This document shows, one piece after another, positions 18,238-27,297 of a stretch of 64,000 bases of DNA. This DNA comes from Parabacteroides sp. FAFU027 (GTDB lineage Bacteria > Bacteroidota > Bacteroidia > Bacteroidales > UBA7332). The stretch is taken from positions 62,001-126,000 of the forward strand of contig NZ_JAKZKV010000009.1 in the NCBI RefSeq assembly GCF_022808675.1, in the 5' to 3' direction. Numbering within the stretch: the stretch's first letter is position 1; each line of letters starts with the position of its first letter. Position numbers and translations under genes: made by a program. The notes below the pieces were generated by a model. It saw only the letters and a list, made by a program, of their open reading frames with translations, was not told the DNA's origin and searched no databases.

Positions 18238-18603
18238 TTATTTTGCGCTATCACCTTTTTGTTGAGTTGCAGCAGCAGGAGTTTTAGTTTCGAAACCCGG
18301 ATTAGCAACACCTGGTGTTGTTTGAGCGGCTTGTTGTACCTGTTGTTTCAAGGCGGCATCCTCTTCTGAAACAGTACCTGCTTTTGGGAAGAAAGCTGCA
18401 GACATAACGCTCAGCAACAAGATAGCAGCCGCAAGTCCCCAGGTAGCTTTTTCAAGAAAGTCGGTCGTTTTTCTAACGCCCATAATCTGATTGGTTGACG
18501 AAAATCCGGAAGCAAGGCCTCCTCCTTTAGAGTTTTGCACCAACACGATCAGTATCATGAACACTGCTGCAAGAACAACAAGAATGGTAATTAAAGTGTA
18601 CAT
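18238..18603 (-). CDS. secG: Preprotein translocase subunit SecG
   Basis: 121 residues with two membrane helices (about 3-22 and 53-72) around the conserved cytoplasmic loop VLVQNSKGGGLASGFSSTNQ, then a polar Ala/Gln-rich C-terminal tail as in Bacteroidetes SecG. It is part of the SecYEG channel in the inner membrane. It is the last gene of a minus-strand operon, 6 bp behind the TPR-like gene and directly before a terminator. Confidence 0.95.
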   Translation of the reverse strand: MYTLITILVVLAAVFMILIVLVQNSKGGGLASGFSSTNQIMGVRKTTDFLEKATWGLAAAILLLSVMSAAFFPKAGTVSEEDAALKQQVQQAAQTTPGVANPGFETKTPAAATQQKGDSAK

Positions 18604-18609
18604 TTTTAT

Positions 18610-19404
18610 TTATGCTTTTTTGACGTTATAAATGAGTTTCTCCAAAAAACGGATTTGGTCGGCAAAGTAAACACTTTTTTCCGGATATTTCAAGCTTAAT
18701 TTTCGAATAATTTCGATGGCCCTGTAGTAGCGTTTTTGCTTAATGTAAATTTTAGCAAGACTTTCGGTGAGCAGATCATCATCATCGAGAATATTTACAT
18801 CTTCGGCAAGCGGCAGTTCCTCCGGCTCAGGTTCATCCTTTAATACCGACAGGTTTTCCCGGATAGAATCGCCGGTACTGGCAAAATTGATAAATTCGTC
18901 AATCAACTCGTGATGCTTAAGCTTTGGCTCATCCTTTACCTCTTCACCGGATCCGGCAGGTGACTCTTCATTAACCAGCAAACTGGCATAATCCTGCGTA
19001 GCTATAGCCATACGGGCCGCTTTCTGGGTGGGCTGATTGGCGGTTGGCTGTAAAAGATTCGGGGCAAAATCCTGAAGGAAGGAGTCAATCATGGCAAAAG
19101 TATCCGCTGAAGCCGTCTCACTCTTTTGCTTTTTCTGCCGGGAATAAAACTCAAACACTTCGTTCCAGAGCTCCTCTTTGATTGCCAGGTAATAAAAAAG
19201 GTGGCGTCTGTCGGCAATAAAAACCGAGGCATGCTGCAATTCGGCAAAAAAATCAGGATGCCGCAACAGGTAAAGGTTCTTCAGATAAAGAATTCGGACC
19301 GGCTGACAATAGGGAGACTCATCCAATGCCTGTTTCAGTTGTCCCAACGTCTCTGTATTCAGCAACGAGGGATCATTTACCCATTTCAGTATATTTTCTA
19401 CCAT
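18610..19404 (-). CDS. Conserved hypothetical protein with TPR-like helices
   Basis: 264 residues from the ATG at 19404 (MVENILKWVNDPSLL). This start is preferred over an in-frame ATG at 19437 because it does not overlap lptE and has AGGTG just before it. There is no signal peptide. The C-terminal part (SLAKIYIKQKRYYRAIEIIR, then KYPEKSVYFADQIRFL) reads as one tetratricopeptide-like hairpin, and the middle is acidic and low in complexity. The gene sits between lptE and secG, an arrangement I recall as common in Bacteroidetes. Its function is unknown; a link to envelope biogenesis is inference from position only. Confidence 0.8.
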   Translation of the reverse strand: MVENILKWVNDPSLLNTETLGQLKQALDESPYCQPVRILYLKNLYLLRHPDFFAELQHASVFIADRRHLFYYLAIKEELWNEVFEFYSRQKKQKSETASADTFAMIDSFLQDFAPNLLQPTANQPTQKAARMAIATQDYASLLVNEESPAGSGEEVKDEPKLKHHELIDEFINFASTGDSIRENLSVLKDEPEPEELPLAEDVNILDDDDLLTESLAKIYIKQKRYYRAIEIIRKLSLKYPEKSVYFADQIRFLEKLIYNVKKA

Positions 19405-19414
19405 CACCTGTAAA

Positions 19415-19918
19415 TTACCAGTTAGCCACCGTTGCATTATAGATATTATCGGTCAATTCATCGACAATCTCTTTAATAAGATCATCCTGCACCTGAGTCA
19501 GCATCTTGGTGCTTGGAAAATCGCGATAGGCCGAAAAGGACTGGTCAAAGCTCTGTTTTGGATCAATGCGGTTGGTGTATTTCACCCTGACGGTTACAGT
19601 CAGACGGGTTTCGGATGCATACGCATTCTCCTTTACCGCCTGGGGGGTCAGGTTGTATCCGGTAATTTCACCTTCAAGGGTAAGATCTCCATTTTGCTTC
19701 ACAGGACGAAGGCGTGTCTGACGGTTGTAGATATCCCGTAGTCCTTCGGTAAACGCCTGCGACAAGGGCGCATACACCAGTGCCGCTTTTATCGGAAACT
19801 CGGTTATGGTGAAGGTTTTCACTTTAGTATAGTCAATGGATGCGCCATTAAACTTATAAGCAACAGTGCAGGCTTGCATCAGGAAAAGAATGGCAGAGGC
19901 CAGAATAATTTTCTTCAT
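19415..19918 (-). CDS. lptE: LptE-like LPS-assembly lipoprotein
   Basis: Start at the ATG at 19918 (MKKIILASAILFLMQAC), which gives a lipoprotein signal with lipobox LMQAC and Cys17 as the modified residue; the upstream in-frame ATG would spoil the signal. The mature part (FTEGLRDIYNRQTRLRPVKQ, then GEITGYNLTPQAV) fits the Bacteroidetes LptE family, which supports LptD in placing lipopolysaccharide at the outer membrane. It lies 53 bp downstream of the sigma-54 activator gene. Confidence 0.85.
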   Translation of the reverse strand: MKKIILASAILFLMQACTVAYKFNGASIDYTKVKTFTITEFPIKAALVYAPLSQAFTEGLRDIYNRQTRLRPVKQNGDLTLEGEITGYNLTPQAVKENAYASETRLTVTVRVKYTNRIDPKQSFDQSFSAYRDFPSTKMLTQVQDDLIKEIVDELTDNIYNATVANW

Positions 19919-19971
19919 CAGGTAAATATTGTGCCGGTTTGTCACCAGATGTCTCTCTAAACCGGGGTATT

Positions 19972-21207
19972 TTAATTTTCTAATCCGTACTCTTTGATTT
20001 TACGGTAAAGTGTCCGCTCTGAAATATTCAGCTCTTTGGCAGCAGGACGGCGTTTGCCTTTGTATTTCTCCAGCACCTTTTTAATGAGGTCCTTTTCAAC
20101 ATCATTCAGTGTAAAGACCGGATCTTGTTCCACCTCGTAATCCTCAGTATATTGAATGTGCTCTACCGGTTCCGGTGTTTTGATCTGAATAGTTGGGACA
20201 TGGGTTACGGGAGCCTGCACTACCGGTTCGGCATTGGTAAAAATGTTGACTTTAGACAAATCCGGCTCATTGCCCGACATGATATCATGAACCAGTTGTT
20301 TCAGTTCATGAATCTCTTTGCGCATATCAAACAACACCTGATAGAGAATTTCCCGTTCAGAGCCAAATGTCCGCTCCTCTTTCCCTTTGCCCAATATAGC
20401 AGGCAGACGTTCCATATCATAATTGGGAAGATAATTTCGCAGGATATCCGAACTGATCTCCCGGTTTTGCTCTATAATAGAAATCTGCTCGGTGATATTT
20501 TTCAACTGGCGGATATTCCCCGGGAAACGATACGATACCAGCATACGCTGGGCATCAGGAGTCAGATAGATAGCCGGCATGCGATATTTTTCGGCAAAAT
20601 CAGCGGCAAATTTACGGAATAGCAGGTAAATATCGTCTCCCCGCTCACGTAAAGGAGGTACCTGAATGGGCACTGAATTTAAGCGGTAGAAAAGGTCTTC
20701 ACGGAAACGGCCATCGGAAATGGCCTGTTCCATATTGAGGTTAGTAGCGGCAACGATACGCACATTAGTCTTCTGAACTTTGGAAGAACCTACCTTGATA
20801 AATTCGCCGGACTCCAACACACGCAACAGACGGGCCTGCGTAGGCAAAGGCAACTCCCCTACCTCATCCAGAAAAATGGTACCACCATCAGCCACCTCAA
20901 AATAACCTTTGCGGTCAGACAATGCTCCGGTAAAAGAGCCCTTTTCATGACCAAACAACTCGGAATCAATCGTACCTTCGGGAATAGCACCGCAGTTTAC
21001 GGCAATGTAACTGCCATGTTTACGTCTGCTATTCTGATGAATAATCTGGGGAAAATACTCTTTCCCGACACCACTTTCACCGGTAATCAATACGGAAAGG
21101 TCTGTAGGTGCGACCTGTATCGCTATATCAATCGCCCGGTGGAGTCCCGGAGCATTTCCTATAATACCAAAACGTTGTTTTATCTGAACTATTTCTGATG
21201 CCGCCAT
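19972..21207 (-). CDS. Sigma-54-dependent transcriptional activator without receiver domain
   Basis: 411 residues. It starts directly with the AAA+ domain (about 12-235): Walker A GESGVGKE, the sigma-54 contact loop as GSFTGA (canonical GAFTGA), Walker B GGTIFLDEVGELP and the arginine-finger region FREDLFYRLN. The C-terminus carries a Fis-type HTH (about 370-408; AAKELNISERTLYRKIKEYG). Lacking an N-terminal sensory domain, it must be controlled by expression or by a partner. It is co-transcribed with an exosortase-family gene upstream and with lptE/secG downstream. Confidence 0.93.
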   Translation of the reverse strand: MAASEIVQIKQRFGIIGNAPGLHRAIDIAIQVAPTDLSVLITGESGVGKEYFPQIIHQNSRRKHGSYIAVNCGAIPEGTIDSELFGHEKGSFTGALSDRKGYFEVADGGTIFLDEVGELPLPTQARLLRVLESGEFIKVGSSKVQKTNVRIVAATNLNMEQAISDGRFREDLFYRLNSVPIQVPPLRERGDDIYLLFRKFAADFAEKYRMPAIYLTPDAQRMLVSYRFPGNIRQLKNITEQISIIEQNREISSDILRNYLPNYDMERLPAILGKGKEERTFGSEREILYQVLFDMRKEIHELKQLVHDIMSGNEPDLSKVNIFTNAEPVVQAPVTHVPTIQIKTPEPVEHIQYTEDYEVEQDPVFTLNDVEKDLIKKVLEKYKGKRRPAAKELNISERTLYRKIKEYGLEN

Positions 21208-21251
21208 CGCTGTTTTATTGAATTAAATCACTGAAAAACATTCTTCAAATC

Positions 21252-21890
21252 CTACCACCACCGTCTCCTGAACCGATGAATAACCTTTGTCCCCTTAAAC
21301 ATCCGTTTCAGGCGAATGCGTACAAACTGCTTCGTTACAAAATGTTCGTTCCATCCGATCCACAACAAAAAGAGCAATCCGTAATAAGAGAGCCGGAAAA
21401 GCTCATGCCAGAATTCAAATGAATAATATCCGTTCCCGGCAAACCATGGAATCAGTCCGATACGTAACAGGTTGTATAAATAAAGAACCACAAGACATAT
21501 CGGCGTGTACCACACTTTTGCCCAAAAAGGTCCGCAATAAAAAATCATAATCAGCAAAAAGAGGTAAAGTTCTTTCACTGCTGTACATCCCCAGATGACC
21601 ATAACGGTGTAGCCATTTTGCAGATAAAGCTCATCATTACGGGCGAAAACCTCAAAACCAAGCATCTGCATCAGCGAGGCACTCCAGTTAGCCGTATGAC
21701 ACGACAAAGCATACATCATTGCCGTAAAATCGTGTCCGAACAGGGCAAAATAATGTCCGTACGGGTTGGCATCGATAGCCATCTTCCAGGTCAGGAAGGC
21801 AAACATCAGCAATGCCCAGAACCATACAATTCCGACAAAGGGAGCATTCCTTCGCAACCAACGGGATGATATTTGCGGAAAATCAAGCAT
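21252..21890 (-). CDS. Exosortase/archaeosortase-family membrane protein
   Basis: 212 residues with about six membrane segments. The three family residues are in place: Cys102 in VIWGCTAVKEL, Arg143 in LYNLLRIGLIPW and His162 in FEFWHELFRL. Exosortases are membrane transpeptidase-like enzymes that recognise C-terminal sorting tails, and in other bacteria they accompany exopolysaccharide genes. No sorting-signal substrate or polysaccharide gene is next to it here. It is the first gene of the operon that runs through the sigma-54 activator to secG. Confidence 0.8.
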   Translation of the reverse strand: MLDFPQISSRWLRRNAPFVGIVWFWALLMFAFLTWKMAIDANPYGHYFALFGHDFTAMMYALSCHTANWSASLMQMLGFEVFARNDELYLQNGYTVMVIWGCTAVKELYLFLLIMIFYCGPFWAKVWYTPICLVVLYLYNLLRIGLIPWFAGNGYYSFEFWHELFRLSYYGLLFLLWIGWNEHFVTKQFVRIRLKRMFKGTKVIHRFRRRWW

Positions 21891-22192
21891 ACATTACACT
21901 TATATCCACGCAAAGTTAATAAAATCGGGACGGATATGACAAAACGTGTGGCTATTTCGGAAATTTTGGCAGAAAAACAAGGCTTAATGCCTATCCGTTT
22001 TCAGTCCGAAACGATGTCGTACGGATTACCTTTTGCTGTCTTTGCCTTGTTGAAAAACGACATGATAGAAATCTCACTGAAAACAAAAACCAACTGCTCA
22101 CCCCAATCGTTTTATAGTTGATTACCAGAACATTTACAATACTACTCCCCAAATAAGCATTAAACACAAATCTCATTTAACCCTCACTCACC
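21891..22192. other. Divergent intergenic region
   Basis: 302 bp between the exosortase and slipin genes. It holds the minus-strand promoter at 21911-21943. A 61-codon frame starting at 21936 has no recognisable family and is not called. No clear promoter for the slipin gene was found. Confidence 0.5.
21911..21943 (-). promoter_or_regulatory. Promoter of the exosortase-to-secG operon
   Basis: On the minus strand TTTG (21943 to 21940), a 21-bp spacer and TAACTTTG (21918 to 21911) match the Bacteroidetes -33/-7 pattern, 21 bp before the start codon at 21890. Any transcript would have a very short leader. Confidence 0.7.
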
Positions 22193-23125
22193 ATGCAAAC
22201 CAACTATTCCATCTCTGCATTACTCTTTGTAGTCATTGAGTTGGCAGGAATCGGCATTACCTATGCCACAACGGGCAATCTGGAATCGCCGGACAGCGCA
22301 AAGATAATGATCCTGTTTACTGTAATTGCTTTAATTGCAGCCTCAGCAACAAAAGTAGCAAACCAATGGACCCGGGCCGTGGTACTCCGACTGGGCAAAT
22401 TTCAGTCATTACGTGGTCCCGGTATCTTTTTCATCATTCCCATCGTGGACAATATTGCCTACTGGATTGACATCCGGGTGATCAGTACATCCTTTAAAGC
22501 CGAAAAAACATTGACCAAAGATACCGTTCCGGTGGATGTAGATGCCGTGCTATTCTGGAAAGTGATTGACCCGATTAAAGCAGCGCTGGACGTGGCCGAC
22601 TATTACAGCGCCATCAGTTGGGCTTCACAGACCGCCCTGCGCGACGTAATCGGAAAAACCCTGCTATCAGACATGCTGGAAGGCCGAGATAAAATGAGCA
22701 CCTTGCTGCAACGCATTATTGACGAACGAACCGAGCCCTGGGGCATAAACGTGATTTCAGTAGAGGTAAAAGATGTATTGATTCCTCAGGGACTGGAAGC
22801 TGCCATGTCCATGGAAGCTCAGGCAGAACGGGAACGCCAGGCGAGAGTTATCCTCGGGGATTCAGAGCGTCAGATTGCCTGTAAATTTGAAGAAGCCTCT
22901 AAAACCTATAGTGAAAATCCGACTGCATTCCACCTGCGCGCCATGAATATGCTGTACGAAGGACTCAAGACCAATTCCACCATCGTGATTGTACCGAGTA
23001 CAGCGGTTGAAAGCATGGGGCTCGGCAGCATGCTGGGAACAACTGCATTTGCCCAAAACATTCAAAAGGGAAAGAACAAGCCGGATTTGCCTCCGGAAGA
23101 CGTTTTCCCATTCAGGGAGATATAA
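22193..23125 (+). CDS. Slipin / stomatin-like SPFH-domain membrane protein
   Basis: 310 residues. Two hydrophobic segments at the N-terminus (about 7-26 and 38-56) are followed by an SPFH domain starting RAVVLRLGKFQSLRGPGIFF and continuing through VDVDAVLFWKV and ALRDVIG. A coiled-coil stretch (EAQAERERQARVILGDSERQ) follows. Slipins form membrane-bound oligomers thought to organise membrane microdomains or support proteases. The NfeD-type partner often found next to slipins is not present here. Confidence 0.92.
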   Translation: MQTNYSISALLFVVIELAGIGITYATTGNLESPDSAKIMILFTVIALIAASATKVANQWTRAVVLRLGKFQSLRGPGIFFIIPIVDNIAYWIDIRVISTSFKAEKTLTKDTVPVDVDAVLFWKVIDPIKAALDVADYYSAISWASQTALRDVIGKTLLSDMLEGRDKMSTLLQRIIDERTEPWGINVISVEVKDVLIPQGLEAAMSMEAQAERERQARVILGDSERQIACKFEEASKTYSENPTAFHLRAMNMLYEGLKTNSTIVIVPSTAVESMGLGSMLGTTAFAQNIQKGKNKPDLPPEDVFPFREI

Positions 23126-23246
23126 AATTTCCAGCACACAGAAAGAGCGTGTCCCACAAGTCTTAACTGACTTTTGGGACTCACTCGTATGCAAACGGTT
23201 CTATTTTCGAAGCACAACTGAACGTACTCTTGATTCGCACCGCGCA

Positions 23247-23283
23247 ACATATCCAAAGCCTGAAACTTTGGATATGTTTTTTC
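23247..23283 (+). terminator. Intrinsic terminator between slipin and coaX genes
   Basis: ACATATCCAAAG and CTTTGGATATGT form a 12-bp stem with a CCTGAAA loop, followed by TTTTTT. It lies about 120 bp beyond the slipin stop codon. Confidence 0.82.
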
Positions 23284-23343
23284 CCAAGATCGTATTCTCG
23301 CCTTCATTTCAACGAAATCCTATCCATTACCGCCGATGTTGAC

Positions 23344-23351
23344 TATCTTTG
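23344..23351 (+). promoter_or_regulatory. -7 promoter element of coaX
   Basis: TATCTTTG, a full match to TAnnTTTG, lies 25 bp before the ATG at 23376. No convincing -33 TTTG is seen. Confidence 0.6.
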
Positions 23352-23375
23352 CCGAAAATAGTGAACGAAAACAAC

Positions 23376-24104
23376 ATGAATCTCATCATTGATCAGGGAA
23401 ATACCCAGGCTAAACTGGCTATTTTTAAGAATGGCCAAATGATAGCTCAAATCAAAACAGCAGCATTGACTAGCCGTTTTATTGAAGAGTTTATCGATGG
23501 GCATCAGATTGATGCAACCATATTATCCTCAGTGATCGAGATACCAGAATCAGTTTTATTCGGTATCAAGAAACTTGCGCCACTATTTTTCACACTCAGT
23601 CACACCCTAAAACTCCCCTTTACAATTACTTACCATACACCGGAAACGTTGGGGCATGATCGCATAGCGGCTGTAGCCGGCGCCTGGGCAATGCATCCGA
23701 ACCAAAACATTCTGGTGATAGATGCCGGAACCGCCATTACTTACGACTTCATTGACTCCTCGGGGAATTATCCTGGGGGCAATATTGCTCCCGGACTTGA
23801 AATGCGATTTAAGGCACTACACAAGTTTACGGGGAAATTACCGTTAATCTCTAAAACCGGGGATACCCCTCTGCTTGGATATAACACGGAAACCGCCATC
23901 CGTGCGGGAGTTGCACAGGGTATGATTTTTGAAATAGAATCCTATATCCACCACTTCAGAGAGCGAAATCAGAACCTTTTGATTTTTTTAACCGGAGGCG
24001 ACGCTTTTTATTTTGGCGAAAGGTTAAAAAGCTCCATCTTTGCAGATGAATATCTTGTTTTGAAAGGCTTAAACAGTTTACTCGAATACAATGCAAAAAA
24101 TTAA
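23376..24104 (+). CDS. coaX: Type III pantothenate kinase
   Basis: 242 residues from the ATG at 23376. A start 27 bp upstream would place the -7 promoter element at or inside the start. The ASKHA-fold motifs are present: IDQGNTQAKLAIF (phosphate loop), HDRIAAVAGA and VIDAGTAITYD, with GGNIAPGL. It phosphorylates pantothenate in the first step of coenzyme A synthesis. Its last 14 bp overlap the next gene, indicating translational coupling. Confidence 0.95.
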   Translation: MNLIIDQGNTQAKLAIFKNGQMIAQIKTAALTSRFIEEFIDGHQIDATILSSVIEIPESVLFGIKKLAPLFFTLSHTLKLPFTITYHTPETLGHDRIAAVAGAWAMHPNQNILVIDAGTAITYDFIDSSGNYPGGNIAPGLEMRFKALHKFTGKLPLISKTGDTPLLGYNTETAIRAGVAQGMIFEIESYIHHFRERNQNLLIFLTGGDAFYFGERLKSSIFADEYLVLKGLNSLLEYNAKN

Positions 24105-25329
24105 ATCCATCGCGCTAGGCTTCTTTGCTTTAGCCATTGCTATTCCCTCTTTTTCACAGAACAGCACCTATTCTCCTTACACCCGATATGGTTATGGACA
24201 ATTGGCCGAAAGCGGATTTGGCGCCAGCCGAGCCATGGGGGGAACTTCATTAGGAACGCGCGACAAGAAACAAATCAACCCGAACAACCCGGCATCGTAT
24301 TCGGTAATTGACTCCACCACCTTCCTGTTTGATTTCGGTCTGAAAGGTGAAATTGGCAACTTCAAACAAGGCGCCATGAAATCCACCAATTACAACGGCA
24401 ACATTGACTATATCGCCATGCAATTCCCAATCGCAAAAGGGATTGGAGCCAGTGTGGGAATCCTACCCTATTCTTTTGTCGGTTACCAGTTCGGGGATTC
24501 CATCAAACCCAAAGGACAGACCAGTAACTTTGCTGAAAACAGTTATTACGGTAGCGGAGGATTCTCTCAGGCATATCTGGGTATCGCCGGCAGATTATTT
24601 AACCACGTATCTCTCGGGGTTAACCTGAACTATCTGTTCGGTACAATCAGCCACACCAGCCAAACCTATTTTACAGGTAGCACAACCGCCTCAATCATCA
24701 CCAATGAAATTCGGGTAAGAGCATTTAAGCCGGAATTCGGAGCCCAATTTTTTACGAATATCAGTAAAGACCGGAGCATTTGCATAGGACTTAAATACAT
24801 CCCAAAGGTCAATCTGAACTCCACGGCTAAAAAGCTGGTGTACAAGGGGGATTCTGTCACACTGGCAAAAAAATTCGAACTTGCCGAAACCTATGGAGCC
24901 GGTCTGTCTATGCAGCTAAATAAGCAATGGCATGTCGCACTGGACGGTACGTATCAGAAATGGGCTGATGCTCAATATTACAGCTACAAGGATACACTCA
25001 ACAACCGCACCAGAATTTCAGCCGGCGCTGAATTCACGCCTAATGCTTTAGGACGCCGCTATTATGAAAGAATGCGCTATCGCTTTGGAGGTTATTATTC
25101 AAATAATTACCTGAATGTAAAAAACAGCAACCTTAGCGAATTTGGGGTAAGTGCCGGTCTTGGATTACCGTTAAAGAAAATACCGACACAATCATCTTTC
25201 CTAAACATATCTGTTGAGTACAGCAGAATGAAACCGGAATATTCGTCTTTCTTGTATGAAAACTATCTCAAATTCACCGTCAGCCTGACTTTGGATGAGT
25301 TCTGGTTCTTTAAACGCAAACTGGAGTAA
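24091..25329 (+). CDS. Outer-membrane beta-barrel protein of unknown role
   Basis: 412 residues with a signal peptide ending PSFSQ. Conserved N-terminal pieces are YSPYTRYGYGQL, ASRAMGGTSLGTRDK and NPNNPASYSVIDST, followed by alternating beta-strand patterns and a C-terminal strand ending in KRKLE. It resembles the outer-membrane proteins encoded next to coaX and lptC in Bacteroidetes. Position suggests a link to outer-membrane biogenesis; the function is not known to me. Confidence 0.8.
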   Translation: MQKIKSIALGFFALAIAIPSFSQNSTYSPYTRYGYGQLAESGFGASRAMGGTSLGTRDKKQINPNNPASYSVIDSTTFLFDFGLKGEIGNFKQGAMKSTNYNGNIDYIAMQFPIAKGIGASVGILPYSFVGYQFGDSIKPKGQTSNFAENSYYGSGGFSQAYLGIAGRLFNHVSLGVNLNYLFGTISHTSQTYFTGSTTASIITNEIRVRAFKPEFGAQFFTNISKDRSICIGLKYIPKVNLNSTAKKLVYKGDSVTLAKKFELAETYGAGLSMQLNKQWHVALDGTYQKWADAQYYSYKDTLNNRTRISAGAEFTPNALGRRYYERMRYRFGGYYSNNYLNVKNSNLSEFGVSAGLGLPLKKIPTQSSFLNISVEYSRMKPEYSSFLYENYLKFTVSLTLDEFWFFKRKLE

Positions 25330-25335
25330 TCAATA

Positions 25336-25923
25336 ATGCACTTTCATCATAGTTTCCGTAACAACCTAAAACATCGTTTTTTCTTCAATCTGGTTATTTT
25401 CGGCACCATTTTGACAATCGCATCCTGCTCAAAACAGGAGAGTGAAACCATACGGTCATTTAAAGACGTAAGCAAGGTACCAACCTTGCTTACCAAAAAT
25501 GTATCCTCGTTAATTTCTGATTCAGGAATCACCCGCTATCGTCTGGTAGCAGATGAATGGGCTATATTTGAACGGAGTGCGGAGGCTTACTGGAGTTTTC
25601 CGAAAGGCATCTACGTAGAAAAGTTTGACTCGGCCTTGCATGTGGAAGCAAGCATAAAAGCAGACTCTGCATTTTTCTATGTGCCCCGGAAATTGTGGAG
25701 ACTAAAGAAAAACGTCAAAATCCTCAATCTGGTTGGTGAAACCTTTGAAACTGACGAACTTTTCTGGGACCAGTACCAACAGAAAATATACTCAAACAAG
25801 CAGATTAAAATCAACCAGATCAGCAAAATTATAACAGGTATCGGCTTCGAATCAAACGAACAGATGACCAGTTACAAAATCCATAAAATACAGGGGATAT
25901 TTTATATCAACGATTCAAAATAG
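25336..25923 (+). CDS. lptC: LPS export ABC transporter periplasmic protein LptC
   Basis: 195 residues with a hydrophobic N-terminal segment ending in a lipobox-like LTIASC. The LptC core reads TRYRLVADEWAIFER, KGIYVEKFD and LNLVGETFETDELFWDQYQQ, then KIYSNKQIKI. It is a periplasmic bridge component passing lipopolysaccharide from the inner-membrane LptBFG complex to LptA. It lies 6 bp after the outer-membrane protein gene, in one operon with coaX and the CorC-like gene. Confidence 0.9.
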   Translation: MHFHHSFRNNLKHRFFFNLVIFGTILTIASCSKQESETIRSFKDVSKVPTLLTKNVSSLISDSGITRYRLVADEWAIFERSAEAYWSFPKGIYVEKFDSALHVEASIKADSAFFYVPRKLWRLKKNVKILNLVGETFETDELFWDQYQQKIYSNKQIKINQISKIITGIGFESNEQMTSYKIHKIQGIFYINDSK

Positions 25924-25941
25924 CTCCCTGGCACCACACGT

Positions 25942-27192
25942 ATGCTTTTTCCCGGTTTAGTCATATTTCTGACCTTTTCCGTATTTTTTGCTGGCATCGA
26001 AATTTCATTTCTGTCGGCCAATAAACTACGGCTGGAGCTCTGTATGAAAGAAAACGGGATATCCGGCAGCATACTGAAGCACTATTTCAAACATCCAGTC
26101 AACTTCATCACAACTCTCCAGGTCGGATATTTCATCTCAATCGTCGGCTTCATCCTCTTTTTCAGCAAGATTGCGCTTCCATTCCTGCAATCTTTCTGTC
26201 ACAGCAATTTCACGTTGACACTCATTTTAATATTAATCAATGCGTTTGCGGTTCTCATTATCGGTGAATTTATTCCCCGCACGCTCTTCCGGTTAAATTC
26301 CATCGGCTGGATACGTACACTTTCCTATCCGCTGGCCCTACTCTATTTAATACTTACCCCATGCTGCAAAGCAGCCTCATTTATTAGCATTAAACTGCTT
26401 GCCTTATGTGGCGTAAAACGAACCGGCAGCGACAGACAAGAGTCTTTTGGAAAAGTCGACCTGGATAATATGATCCGGAAAAGCATTGACGAAGCCTCTA
26501 ATACTGCAGAAATTGAACCGGAAGTAAAAATATTCCGGAACGCACTTGACTTCTCCAAAATCAGACTCAGGGATTGCATCGTCCCCCGCTCTGAAATCGT
26601 GGCCGTGGAATGGAACGAAAAGCTGGAGCATCTGCTGGATATTTTTATCGAAACCGGCTTATCCAAGATAATCGTCTTCCGCGAAAACCTTGACAATATT
26701 CTGGGATATATCCATACCTCGGAGATGTTTGAGAAGCCGGTCGATTGGCATTCTTGCATCACTCAGATCCCAATGGTCCCCGAGACAATGACAGCCAACA
26801 AGCTCATGAAGCAATTGATGGCAGAAAAGAAAAGCATTGCGGCCGTCCTTGATGAATTCGGCGCCGTGGCCGGTATTGTTACGATGGAAGACCTGGTAGA
26901 AGAGATTTTCGGGGAAATTGAAGATGAACATGACACGCAAACCTACATCTCGAAACAGGTAGGCAACAACGAATATATTTTCTCCGGAAAAATAGAAATC
27001 GATAAAATCAACGCCCAATACCACCTGAATCTTGAAGAAAACGAAGCCTACACGACACTGGCAGGCTTAATACTGTTTCACCACCACAAATTCCCTAAAC
27101 CAAACGAAACCATTGATATAAGGACACATAGCTTTAAAATCATCAAAGTATCGGCCACCAGAATCGACCTGATACGGCTTAAAGTGACATAA
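25942..27192 (+). CDS. CNNM/CorC-type (hemolysin-family) membrane protein
   Basis: 416 residues. An N-terminal DUF21 domain with four hydrophobic segments (about 1-150; FFAGIEISFLSANKLRLE) precedes two CBS domains (about 200-320; VPRSEIVAVEW, AAVLDEFGAVAGIVTMEDLV) and a CorC_HlyC domain (about 335-413). Such proteins are thought to act in magnesium/cobalt efflux or homeostasis, and 'hemolysin' is a historical label. It lies 18 bp downstream of lptC. Confidence 0.92.
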   Translation: MLFPGLVIFLTFSVFFAGIEISFLSANKLRLELCMKENGISGSILKHYFKHPVNFITTLQVGYFISIVGFILFFSKIALPFLQSFCHSNFTLTLILILINAFAVLIIGEFIPRTLFRLNSIGWIRTLSYPLALLYLILTPCCKAASFISIKLLALCGVKRTGSDRQESFGKVDLDNMIRKSIDEASNTAEIEPEVKIFRNALDFSKIRLRDCIVPRSEIVAVEWNEKLEHLLDIFIETGLSKIIVFRENLDNILGYIHTSEMFEKPVDWHSCITQIPMVPETMTANKLMKQLMAEKKSIAAVLDEFGAVAGIVTMEDLVEEIFGEIEDEHDTQTYISKQVGNNEYIFSGKIEIDKINAQYHLNLEENEAYTTLAGLILFHHHKFPKPNETIDIRTHSFKIIKVSATRIDLIRLKVT

Positions 27193-27218
27193 AGGGTTCG
27201 TTTTTTTTCACAGCTCCA

Positions 27219-27248
27219 TTTGTATTCATAGCATTTTTTGTATCTTCG
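27219..27248 (+). promoter_or_regulatory. Promoter of the PpiD-like foldase gene
   Basis: TTTG (27219-27222), an 18-bp spacer and TATCTTCG (27241-27248; one mismatch to TAnnTTTG) lie 49 bp before the ATG at 27298. Confidence 0.65.
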
Positions 27249-27297
27249 TGCCCTAACTTAAAATTAATACCCTAATTAAATCCAGAAAATTAAATAA

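Noticed and set aside
21873-22121. Small plus-strand frame upstream of the slipin gene
   Set aside because: No recognisable family, overlaps the promoter of the divergent operon, and has no clear ribosome-binding context.
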